Positions 1 through 6,823 of a stretch of DNA of 9,323 nt are shown in pieces (position 1 is the first letter of the stretch; each line of letters starts with the position of its first letter). Under the pieces are notes generated by a model that was not told the DNA's origin, did not search any database, and was given only the letters and a program-made list of their open reading frames with translations. Made by a program: the position numbers and the translations under genes. The stretch lies in the NCBI GenBank assembly GCA_016874875.1, contig VGTA01000081.1, forward strand, positions 1 through 9,323, written 5' to 3'. The DNA comes from Deltaproteobacteria bacterium (GTDB lineage: Bacteria; Myxococcota_A; Bradymonadia; UBA7976; VGTA01).

Positions 1-1
1 G

Positions 2-3000
2 TACGCCCCCCCCTCCCCCGCTCGGTCACGACTGAACGAGGAGCCCAGCGCTGAGCCCCTAGCCGAGGAGCTCGCTGAGCCCCTAGCCGAGGAGCTCGCT
101 GAGCCCCTAGCCGAGGAGCTCGCTGAGCCCCTAGCCGAGGAGCTCGCGCAGGAGCTCATCGAGGAGCGCGACGCGGCGGAGCTCGCGGGGGAGCCTGCGG
201 GGGAGCTCACAGAGGAGCTCACAGAGGAGCGCGGCGCGGATGATTCCGCGGAGGAGCCCGCTCGCGACCGCACGGAGGAGCGCGGCGAGGAGGGGCGCCC
301 TTGGGAGGAGGGGCGCCCTCAGGAGCGCCCTGATGAGCGCGACGCGCGCGTCTTTGACCAGACTCCTGAGATCACCCCTGAGGAATCCGCGCCGCGGGTC
401 TACGCCCTCGAGGTGCCGGCGTTCAAGTACGCGCCCCTCGACCTGCCCACCCCGTGCGTGTCCGCTCAGTGGTTCGACGACCACCCCCTCCCCGCCCTCG
501 GCGGGACCTCCGCCGACGAGGCGCTCCTCGCCGTGCTCGAGGGCCTCTACGGGGCGCTCAGGGCGTGCGCGGAGCCGGCGCGCTGCGTCACCTACCTCTG
601 CGACCTCGCCGCCCTCGCCCATGAGCAGGCGGGGGCGCACGCGCTCGCCTTTGACTGCGCGCGCCTCGCCCTAGAGCTCGACCCGTACAGCTTCGCGGCC
701 ATCACCCGCGTCCTGCGCCTGCTCGACCTCGTGCCCGCTGACCTCGCCGAGGAGGCGCGCGCGGCCCTCGCGGAGCTCGACCCCGAGCTGCAGCACCACA
801 TGGCGCACCTCCTCTACGGCGAGGGGCGCAGCGACGAGGCGCTCGCCCTCTGGGCGGCCGCGCCGCGGCGCGGCGCCGCCCCCCTCTACCTGCCGCTGGC
901 GAGCTTCCTGAGCGCCCTCGGGCAGGGGCGCCCCGATGACGCCCTCGCCGCCCTCGACCGCGCCCTCCTCGCCGTGGACGACGCCGACCTCAAGGCCCTC
1001 TTGATGGGGGAGCGCCTGCGCCTGATCGCCGGCAAGGGCGACCCCAACGCCACCCGCTCCGCCATCTACAGGGCGGTGGCGGAGAGCGGGGAGCACGCCG
1101 CGCCCTCACTCCTCGCGCGCGTGGAGCGCGAGGCGCTCGCCTCGCAGGACCTCCCCCTCCTCATCGAGACCCTCCGCATCCGCCTGCGCCTGCGCGACGT
1201 CACCGCCGAGGCGCTCGCCGCGCACGCGCTGGCGTCCCGCTCGCGCGACGAGGGCTACCTCTTCTATAAGCTCGGCTGGCTCCTCGAGCGCGACGCGCGC
1301 CCCGACGCCGCCTTCCACGCCTACGCCCTCGCCAGCGGTTGCCTCACCACCGAGCCGTTCGTGCTCGTGCGCCTCGTGGGCCTCGCCCGCGAGCTCCGCG
1401 CCTTCGACCGCCTCCGCGACGCCCTCAGCGCCCTCGCCAGCCAGGCGGCGGACCCGCAGGAGGCGGCGAATCTGTGGTACCAGCGCGGCCTCGTGGCGCT
1501 TCACGACCTCAACGACGCCGAGGAGGCGAAGCGCGACTTCCACCGCGCCCTGCAGCACTTCCCCACCTTCTCGTCCGCCCTCGCCTCCCTCGGGCAGATG
1601 GCGCTCCGCACCGGGGACGCGGCGGGCCTGCACCGGTCGTTCTCCGATGAGATCGAGGCCCTCGAGCGCCAGCTCGCCGCCGCGCCGCGCCTGCTCGGCG
1701 ATGAGGAGCGCGTGTATGTGGCGTACCTCACCCACACGCTGATTCGCCGCTGCTATCAGTTCGGGCGCCTCCTGCAGGACGTGGCGGGGGAGAGCGAGGT
1801 GGCGCTCACCTACCACCTCAAGGCCCTCGCCGTGGACCCCGAGTTCACGCCCTCGCTCATCGCCATCGAGGAGATCTATGAGCGCCAGGGGCGCTGGTCG
1901 CGCCTGGTGACGCTCTACCAGCGCCGCCTCGACGCCGTGGAGGACGACCCGGCGCGCGCGCTGCCCATGCGCCTGGCCATCGCGGACGTGTCGAGCGCTT
2001 ACCTCGGCGACGACCGCGCCGCCAACCGCCACTACGCGCAGGTGGCCACCTTTGAGGCCTCCGAGAATCTCTACGCCCTGCGCCGCGCCAGCGAGACCTT
2101 TGAGCGCCTCGGCGAGCACGGCAGCTCCATCCTAATCGAGAAGCGCCGCGCCAAGCTCTATCGGGTGGCGCACGGCCAAGACGAGCACTGCCTCGTGCGC
2201 GCCGCCGCCCTGCAGGAGCTCGCCAGCGGCGCCGCGGTGGGCGGGGCGGGGCAGGCGCTGCCCATCTACCAGCAGGCGTGGCAGAGCGCCCCCTCCCCCG
2301 CCGCGTTTGACGGGCTCTGGCGCTGCGCGCTCAAGGCGGGCCTCCACGAGAGCCTCAACTACTACCTCACCCCTCGCACGCTGAGCAACCTCGGCGCCCC
2401 CTCGCTCGTCTACCAGGCGGCGGAGGCGCTCTTGGCCACGGGGCAGCTCCCGCGCGCCCTCGAGCTCCTCGAAATCTGGCGCGAGCGCAGCGAGGAGGGG
2501 GAGGGCGCCTTGGCGCGCCGCGTGATCGCGTGGGCGAGCCGCCTCTCGGCGACCCGCGCGGATGAGCGCGCAGAGGTGCTCGCTGGGGAGCGCGCTAGGG
2601 AGCGCGCCGGGGAGCGCGCCGGGGACCTCGGCTGGCGCGCCTACCACAGCCACGAGCGCGCCGAGCAGCAGATCGAGGAGATGGCGCACGAGGGCGACTG
2701 GCGCGGCGTCAACCAGGCCCTCGTGCGCCTCGCGCAGCTCGCCTCCACCCGCGAAGAGCAGTCGATGCTCTGGTACCGCGTGGGCTTCCACACCGAGGTG
2801 GGCCTCTCGGACGCCGAGCAGGCGCTCAGCCGCTACCGCCAGGCGCTCCGCCTCGACGCGCGCAACGCCCTCGCCCTCGCCGCCCTCCGCCGCCTCTCGT
2901 GGGCGCGCGGGGACCTCGCCGCCTACCGCGAGGCGCTGCTGGCCACCATCGCCGCCGAGTCGAGCCCGGCGGCGCGCGAGGCGCTCTGGACGCACGCGGC

Positions 3001-4876
3001 GGACGTGGCGCTCTACCTCGAGGGCGAGGAGGCGCGCGCTCTCAACGCCTACGGGGAGGCGCTCCGCGCCGCCCCCGAGCACGGCGACCGCCGCCCCATG
3101 CCCCTCGCCCTCCGCCAGCGCTTTATGATTCTCACCCGCCAGGGCGCTCACGCGCGCGCCACGGCGGAGGTGCGCGCCGCCCTGTCCCGCCTCACAGCGG
3201 CGAGCGAGGCGGTGGCGCTCGACTGGCTGGCGCTCGCGGCGGAGGTCCACGAGCGGGACGACGCCGCCGCGCTCTCCTACAACCTCGCGCTCGTGGAGGC
3301 CGACCCCGAGAATAGCCGCGCCCGCCGCGCCGCGCGACGCCTCCTCGCCCTCAGCGGCGACCGCGAGGCCTACCTCAAGCTCCTCAAGCGTGAGGCGGAG
3401 GTCCCCCTCTCCGACCTCGACGCGCTGTCGATCTTCGCGCGCTGCGCTCAGCTCTATGAGCTCCTCGGGGAGCCCAAGAAGGCGGAGCGCTACTGGCGCA
3501 AGGCGTTCCGGGTGGACCCGGAGTTCCTGCCCGCCTCGCAGGGCATCGGGCGCGTCATCCACGCCCGCGAGGGGTGGACGGAGCTCGTAGCGCTCTACCG
3601 CAAGGAGCTGAGCGCCTTCCCGGAGCGCTCACCCGGGCGCGTGGAGGTGCTCCGCCGCCTCGCCGACCTCTACGAGCGCCGCCTCGACCGCAAGCGGGTG
3701 GCCGCCACCTGCTACGAGGACATCCTCGAGATTCTCCCCCACGACCCCGTGGCGCTCTCGGGCCTCGACCGCATCTACGCGGAGCTCAAGGACTGGCGCG
3801 CCCTCGCGCAGGTGTGGAGTCGGCACGCCGCGCACCTCGAGGGCGACGCGCCGCGCGCGGCGGCGCTCTTGCGCGTGGGGGAGCTCTACTTGGCCGCCGG
3901 CGCCGAGGAGGAGGCGCTCAACGCCTACGAGCACGCCCACGCCGTCTCGCCGCGCCTGCGCCCGGCCGCGTGGGCCATCGAGCTGCTCATGTACCCGCGC
4001 CACGGCTCGGGGCGCCTCATCGAGCTCTACCGCGAGGCGCGCCAACACGTGGCGCTCCCGCTTGAGCGCCAGCTGCTCACGCACAAGATGGTCCTCGAGC
4101 TCTCCCCCAACCAGATTCAGCGCGCCCTCAAGGACGACCTGCAGGACGAGCAAGAGACGCTCGACATCCTCTGGTGGCGCGTGTACACCGCCACGGAGCG
4201 CGGGGACGCGCGCGCGCAGGCGAGCGCCCTGCTCGACCTCGCGCAGCGCGTGGAGCACGCCGAGGACGCCTACGCCGTGGCGCTGGAGGCGGCGCAGCGC
4301 GTGTGTCGCGGCGAGGTGCTCAACGAGCGCTACCGCGCCTACTGGGAGCGGGTGCTCACCGTCCGCCCCCGCGCCCGCGCGGCGTGGTGGGCGCTGATGG
4401 AGCGCGCGCACCGCCGCGCCCTCAAGGCGCGCCAGTGGGGCGAGTACCGCTCGCTCCTCGCCCGCCTCGCGTGGGTGAGCGACGAGCCGCGCACGCAGGC
4501 GCAGGCGCTGTGGACGCAGGGCGCCCTCGAGCTCCGCGGGGGGGCGGAGGGGCAGCAGGGGAGCGGCCGCCTGAGCGCCGAGCTGCTGCAGGAGGCCCGC
4601 GCCGCCTGCGCTGAGACGCTCGCCCCCGACCTGATCGCCCTGCACGTGCCGCAGGTGAAGAGCCGCAGCGTGCAGATCGAGCACTGGCGCGCCCTCGTGG
4701 AGCGCCTCCCGCTCGGCGCGGCGCGCGGCGCCGCCTTGGTGGCGCTCGCGGAGCTCGAGGCCTATGACGCGCCCGACCTCGCCCTCAGGGCGGCGCTCGA
4801 GGCCGCCAAGCACCACCGCCCCGACGCCCTCGACCTCGCCGCGCGCCTCTACGAGGCCGCCCGGGACGCGAGATAG
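2..4876 (+). CDS. Giant TPR-repeat protein, 5' end cut by the window edge
   Basis: The frame is open from base 2 to the TAG at 4874-4876, at least 1624 residues, with no in-frame ATG, GTG or TTG before the GTG at 413. That GTG has no Shine-Dalgarno sequence, so the start lies left of the window. Residues about 13-130 are Glu/Ala/Arg/Pro-rich, probably disordered, with tandem EPLAEELA repeats. The rest is nearly all alpha-helical with degenerate TPR units. The clearest lie near 1465-1620 (LWYQRGLVALHDLNDAEEA), 1795-1930, 2755-2900, 3430-3560 (AQLYELLGEPKKAERYWRKA), 3640-3780 and 3865-3990. TPR solenoids are protein-interaction scaffolds; I see no catalytic domain, and no membrane segment is obvious. 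An Arg/Glu insert at 2560-2640 interrupts the helical pattern. The gene converges on the zinc-ribbon gene and overlaps its 3' end by 28 bp. Function is unknown. The missing N-terminus could carry a signal peptide or another domain. Confidence 0.93.
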   Translation, partial: YAPPSPARSRLNEEPSAEPLAEELAEPLAEELAEPLAEELAEPLAEELAQELIEERDAAELAGEPAGELTEELTEERGADDSAEEPARDRTEERGEEGRPWEEGRPQERPDERDARVFDQTPEITPEESAPRVYALEVPAFKYAPLDLPTPCVSAQWFDDHPLPALGGTSADEALLAVLEGLYGALRACAEPARCVTYLCDLAALAHEQAGAHALAFDCARLALELDPYSFAAITRVLRLLDLVPADLAEEARAALAELDPELQHHMAHLLYGEGRSDEALALWAAAPRRGAAPLYLPLASFLSALGQGRPDDALAALDRALLAVDDADLKALLMGERLRLIAGKGDPNATRSAIYRAVAESGEHAAPSLLARVEREALASQDLPLLIETLRIRLRLRDVTAEALAAHALASRSRDEGYLFYKLGWLLERDARPDAAFHAYALASGCLTTEPFVLVRLVGLARELRAFDRLRDALSALASQAADPQEAANLWYQRGLVALHDLNDAEEAKRDFHRALQHFPTFSSALASLGQMALRTGDAAGLHRSFSDEIEALERQLAAAPRLLGDEERVYVAYLTHTLIRRCYQFGRLLQDVAGESEVALTYHLKALAVDPEFTPSLIAIEEIYERQGRWSRLVTLYQRRLDAVEDDPARALPMRLAIADVSSAYLGDDRAANRHYAQVATFEASENLYALRRASETFERLGEHGSSILIEKRRAKLYRVAHGQDEHCLVRAAALQELASGAAVGGAGQALPIYQQAWQSAPSPAAFDGLWRCALKAGLHESLNYYLTPRTLSNLGAPSLVYQAAEALLATGQLPRALELLEIWRERSEEGEGALARRVIAWASRLSATRADERAEVLAGERARERAGERAGDLGWRAYHSHERAEQQIEEMAHEGDWRGVNQALVRLAQLASTREEQSMLWYRVGFHTEVGLSDAEQALSRYRQALRLDARNALALAALRRLSWARGDLAAYREALLATIAAESSPAAREALWTHAADVALYLEGEEARALNAYGEALRAAPEHGDRRPMPLALRQRFMILTRQGAHARATAEVRAALSRLTAASEAVALDWLALAAEVHERDDAAALSYNLALVEADPENSRARRAARRLLALSGDREAYLKLLKREAEVPLSDLDALSIFARCAQLYELLGEPKKAERYWRKAFRVDPEFLPASQGIGRVIHAREGWTELVALYRKELSAFPERSPGRVEVLRRLADLYERRLDRKRVAATCYEDILEILPHDPVALSGLDRIYAELKDWRALAQVWSRHAAHLEGDAPRAAALLRVGELYLAAGAEEEALNAYEHAHAVSPRLRPAAWAIELLMYPRHGSGRLIELYREARQHVALPLERQLLTHKMVLELSPNQIQRALKDDLQDEQETLDILWWRVYTATERGDARAQASALLDLAQRVEHAEDAYAVALEAAQRVCRGEVLNERYRAYWERVLTVRPRARAAWWALMERAHRRALKARQWGEYRSLLARLAWVSDEPRTQAQALWTQGALELRGGAEGQQGSGRLSAELLQEARAACAETLAPDLIALHVPQVKSRSVQIEHWRALVERLPLGAARGAALVALAELEAYDAPDLALRAALEAAKHHRPDALDLAARLYEAARDAR
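53..148 (+). repeat. Four 24-bp tandem repeats encoding EPLAEELA
   Basis: There are four head-to-tail units at 53-76, 77-100, 101-124 and 125-148. The first three are identical, and the fourth differs only in its last base (g for t). The unit length is a multiple of three and encodes Glu-Pro-Leu-Ala-Glu-Glu-Leu-Ala inside the TPR gene. Each unit contains the leucine codon CTA, which is otherwise rare in this window, and a GAGCTC hexamer. The near identity points to recent unit duplication by slippage or unequal recombination, so copy number may differ between strains. Confidence 0.97.
287..322 (+). repeat. Two 18-bp in-frame repeats (EEGRPW/EEGRPQ)
   Basis: Units at 287-304 and 305-322 share their first 15 bases and differ in the last codon (TGG against CAG). 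They encode EEGRPW and EEGRPQ in the acidic N-terminal region of the TPR protein and are followed by a looser ERPDER copy. They continue the repeat-built, low-complexity segment that begins at 53. Confidence 0.85.
2585..2620 (+). repeat. Three 12-bp in-frame repeats (GERA/RERA/GERA)
   Basis: Three 12-bp units at 2585-2596, 2597-2608 and 2609-2620 differ at one or two bases and encode GERA, RERA, GERA. A partial fourth unit (GD) follows. They sit in an Arg/Glu-rich insert between TPR-like helices of the large protein, with further DERA and HERA copies nearby. This is probably a charged linker between two solenoid segments that expanded by slippage. Confidence 0.9.
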
Positions 4877-5466
4877 AAGGCGGCGAGGCAGCAGAGCGCG
4901 CCGAGCAACCCGCCGCCCACGCCCACCAGCGCTAGCGCGCGCCGATGCCCCCGGCGCAGCGCCGCGCGCTCGAGGGCGAGCGCCCCCTCGCGCAGCCCCT
5001 GCCGCTCGATCTTGAGCAGCGACAAGAGCAGCGACTCGTAGAGGTCGGCGCGGTCATCGGCGCTCAGGCGCTCAGAGGCGCGCACGCGCGCGGCGAGGGT
5101 GGCCACGCGCGCGAGGGCGGCGTTGAGCAGCTCCTGCTCCGCCGCGCGCCGGTCGCTCGCCGCGCCGCCGCGCCCCGCCCCGCCCTGGGCGGCGGGCGCG
5201 CCAGAGGCGGCGCCTGCGGGGTCGGGGGCGGCGGGCGCGCCAGAGGCGCCGAGGGCGCCTGCGGGGCCGGGGGCGGCGGGGGCGCGCGGGCCCGGCGAGG
5301 GGGGCGGGGGGGGGGCGGGGCGCCCGCGGTAGGCGGCGGGGAGGTCCGCCTCTACCCTTGGGAAGAGCGCGAGGGAGGCGCGCAGGAAGCCGCAGTGGGT
5401 GCAGCGCAGCTCGGGGAAGACGTCGAGTTGCCCGCACACGGCGCAGCGCTGCTGCCCGGCGCCCAT
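4849..5466 (-). CDS. Zinc-ribbon protein with C-terminal membrane anchor
   Basis: This 205-residue protein is not a family I recognise by name. The N-terminus has CAVCG (C8, C11) and CTHCG (C22, C25), a CxxC-x10-CxxC zinc ribbon. Residues about 48-105 form a Pro/Ala/Gly linker built from repeats. About 106-172 are charged and helical (RADLYESLLLSLLKIERQ). About 177-200 form one hydrophobic membrane segment followed by a seven-residue tail. The likely topology is tail-anchored, with the zinc ribbon in the cytoplasm. The ATG at 5464-5466 was chosen because it overlaps the TGA of the FG-GAP gene by one base (TGATG) and has a GAGGTG Shine-Dalgarno six bases upstream. An upstream in-frame start would add 17 Arg/Pro-rich residues inside the neighbouring gene. 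The 3' end overlaps the convergent TPR gene. Function is unknown; coupling suggests it is made with the FG-GAP protein. Confidence 0.85.
   Translation of the reverse strand: MGAGQQRCAVCGQLDVFPELRCTHCGFLRASLALFPRVEADLPAAYRGRPAPPPPPSPGPRAPAAPGPAGALGASGAPAAPDPAGAASGAPAAQGGAGRGGAASDRRAAEQELLNAALARVATLAARVRASERLSADDRADLYESLLLSLLKIERQGLREGALALERAALRRGHRRALALVGVGGGLLGALCCLAAFYLASRAAS
5187..5280 (-). repeat. Imperfect 39/45-bp tandem repeats in the Ala/Pro/Gly linker
   Basis: A 23-bp sequence at 5187-5209 recurs exactly at 5226-5248. The adjoining 26-bp sequence at 5210-5235 recurs at 5255-5280 with one change. Together they make roughly two tandem units of 39 and 45 bp. On the minus strand they encode the repeated SGAPAA and GPAGA/DPAGA motifs of the flexible linker in the zinc-ribbon protein. 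Confidence 0.85.
5306..5315. repeat. G10 homopolymer inside the zinc-ribbon gene
   Basis: There are ten consecutive G on the plus strand, flanked by G6 (5299-5304) and G4 (5317-5320). In the coding direction it is C10, encoding the polyproline start of the linker. Slippage here would shift the frame before the membrane anchor. The plus strand could also form a G-quadruplex. Confidence 0.95.
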
Positions 5467-6818
5467 CAGCGCACCTCGAGGGTGTAGAGGCGGCCGAGGG
5501 CGGGCAGCCCCACCCACAGCCGCGTGCGCCCGTCGGGGTCGGGGCGGCCGGCGGCGGCGAGGGTGGGCACCTCGTCGCCGTCGAGGGCGAGACTCGCCGC
5601 GAGCTCGAGGCGGTCGTTGAGCAGGTAGATGCGCCCGCGCGCCCCCACGGCGAGCAGGTCGCGCCCGCCGGCGCGCAGCGGCAGCAGACTCCCCCCAAAC
5701 TCGTCGGGGCGCGCCGCGCCGCCCAGACTCTCGCCGTCGGGGGTGAGCACAAAGAGGCGCCCGCGCTCCTCCCCCTCGGGCGACAGGGCGCGCGGGGCGC
5801 TAAAGACCAGCGCCGCCCCCCCCCCGCCCTCCCCCGCGCCGCCGAGCGGCGCCACCGCCAGGGCGTCGCCGAGGGTGCCAAAGGTCTGCTCGGGGGCGGA
5901 GAAGCGCCTGAGCCCCCGCCCCGTGGCGCTGCTCAGCACCCACACCTGGCGCTCCTCGCCGCCCTCGCCGCCCGCGCCGCCCGCGCCGCCTGCCCGCTGC
6001 GCCCACGCGGTGGTCATGATGTCCTCCACGCCGTCGCCGTCCACGTCGGGGACGCCCACGAGGCGCTCCCCGAGGCGCTGCCCCGCCTGCCCCGCGTACG
6101 AGAAGGCGAGCTGCGGGGTGAGGTCCTGCGCGAAGGTGAACCCGAGCACGCGCCCGGCGCCCGGGGCGCTGCCGTCGGGGGGCTCCCAGGACGGCTCGCT
6201 CGTGAGCAGCGCCACCTCCCCCGTGGGCGCGCGCCCCACGCCGAGGGCGCGCCCGAAGCCCGCGCGCCCCGACGGGTCCTCCGCGCGCACCCGCGACACC
6301 AGCTCGCCCCCCACGCTCAGCACAAAGAGCCCCGCGGCGCTCTCGTCGTCGCCGAGGGGCATCGACGCCACCAGCTCCACCGCGCCGTCGCCGTTGAGGT
6401 CCACCGCGGCGAGCTGCGCGCCAAAGGCGTTGGGGCGACTCTGCGCCCACCGCTGCTCCGAGCTCTGCGACCGCAGCAGGAACACCGCCCCCGCCTGCGC
6501 CCCCTCGCCGTTGAGCGCCGCCGGGGCGGGGGCGCTGCTCACGAGCACCTCCTCAAACCCGTCGCCGTCGAGGTCGGGGACGGCGGCGAGGGCGCGCCCA
6601 AAGCCCACGTCGCCCTTAAAGTAGCCGGGCAGCGCCACCGCGCAGGGGGCGTCGAGGCCCTCATCCACCTGCCCGTCGAGGTCCTGGTCCTCGCCGTCGC
6701 AGCGCTCGAGGGGCGCGCAGGCGGCGGGATTCGCCTGGCAGGCCTCGTAGGCGGGGTTGGGGACGGCGCAGGCCCAGGACGCCAGCGCGAGGGGGAGGAG
6801 GAGCGGGGGGCGGCGCAT
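5466..6818 (-). CDS. Exported FG-GAP beta-propeller protein with MopE-type metal-binding motif
   Basis: This is a 450-residue secreted protein. Residues 1-17 form a signal peptide (MRRPPLLLPLALASWAC). The cysteine at 17 follows S-W-A, a poor lipobox, so either lipidation or ordinary signal-peptidase cleavage is possible. Residues 40-54 read CDGEDQDLDGQVDEG, close to the CDGxDNDCDGxxDEG motif of Cu-binding MopE-type repeats; further cysteines at 27, 34 and 59 may form disulfides. The remainder shows about six or seven FG-GAP/VCBS-like blades. Three have good Ca2+-type loops: PDLDGDG at 81-87, VDLNGDG, PDVDGDG. Later blades are degenerate. Such propellers mediate extracellular binding or adhesion; the ligand is unknown. 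The ATG at 6816-6818 starts the signal peptide five bases after the argF stop. A longer start would add 38 Arg/Pro-rich residues overlapping argF. The stop overlaps the zinc-ribbon start. Confidence 0.9.
   Translation of the reverse strand: MRRPPLLLPLALASWACAVPNPAYEACQANPAACAPLERCDGEDQDLDGQVDEGLDAPCAVALPGYFKGDVGFGRALAAVPDLDGDGFEEVLVSSAPAPAALNGEGAQAGAVFLLRSQSSEQRWAQSRPNAFGAQLAAVDLNGDGAVELVASMPLGDDESAAGLFVLSVGGELVSRVRAEDPSGRAGFGRALGVGRAPTGEVALLTSEPSWEPPDGSAPGAGRVLGFTFAQDLTPQLAFSYAGQAGQRLGERLVGVPDVDGDGVEDIMTTAWAQRAGGAGGAGGEGGEERQVWVLSSATGRGLRRFSAPEQTFGTLGDALAVAPLGGAGEGGGGAALVFSAPRALSPEGEERGRLFVLTPDGESLGGAARPDEFGGSLLPLRAGGRDLLAVGARGRIYLLNDRLELAASLALDGDEVPTLAAAGRPDPDGRTRLWVGLPALGRLYTLEVR
5473..5478 (-). 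promoter_or_regulatory. Shine-Dalgarno site of the zinc-ribbon gene
   Basis: Read on the minus strand the site is GAGGTG, six bases before the ATG at 5464-5466. It lies inside the last codons of the FG-GAP gene. Together with the TGATG stop/start overlap it supports translational coupling and decides the start. Confidence 0.7.
5816..5825. repeat. C10 homopolymer inside the FG-GAP gene
   Basis: There are ten consecutive C on the plus strand, which is G10 in the coding direction, encoding the GGGG of GEGGGGAAL in a late propeller blade. A one-base slip would lose the last part of the propeller and break the coupling to the downstream start. Confidence 0.95.
5956..5990 (-). repeat. Short Gly/Ala/Glu repeat in the FG-GAP gene
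   Basis: Nine-base units of the gccgcccgc type encode AGGAGGAGGEGGEE between two propeller blades. They look like a flexible loop expanded by triplet-type slippage. The unit boundaries are imperfect. Confidence 0.6.
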
Positions 6819-6823
6819 GGTGC

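Noticed and set aside
53..148. CRISPR-like array
   Set aside because: The units are contiguous with no spacers, in frame with a protein, and explained as a coding minisatellite.
2132..3562. Long antisense frame (476 residues) across the TPR gene
   Set aside because: It is a stop-poor shadow of GC-rich coding DNA. Its translation is Arg/Ala/Glu/Gly/Val-rich with no domain, while the plus frame has clear TPR helices.
3629..4816. Antisense frames of 395 and (at 1106-2119) 337 residues opposite the TPR gene
   Set aside because: They show the same shadow composition, no recognisable motif, and no ribosome-binding site that I can defend.
4877..4940. Intrinsic terminator between the convergent genes
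   Set aside because: The stop codons overlap and I found no stem followed by a T run on either strand.
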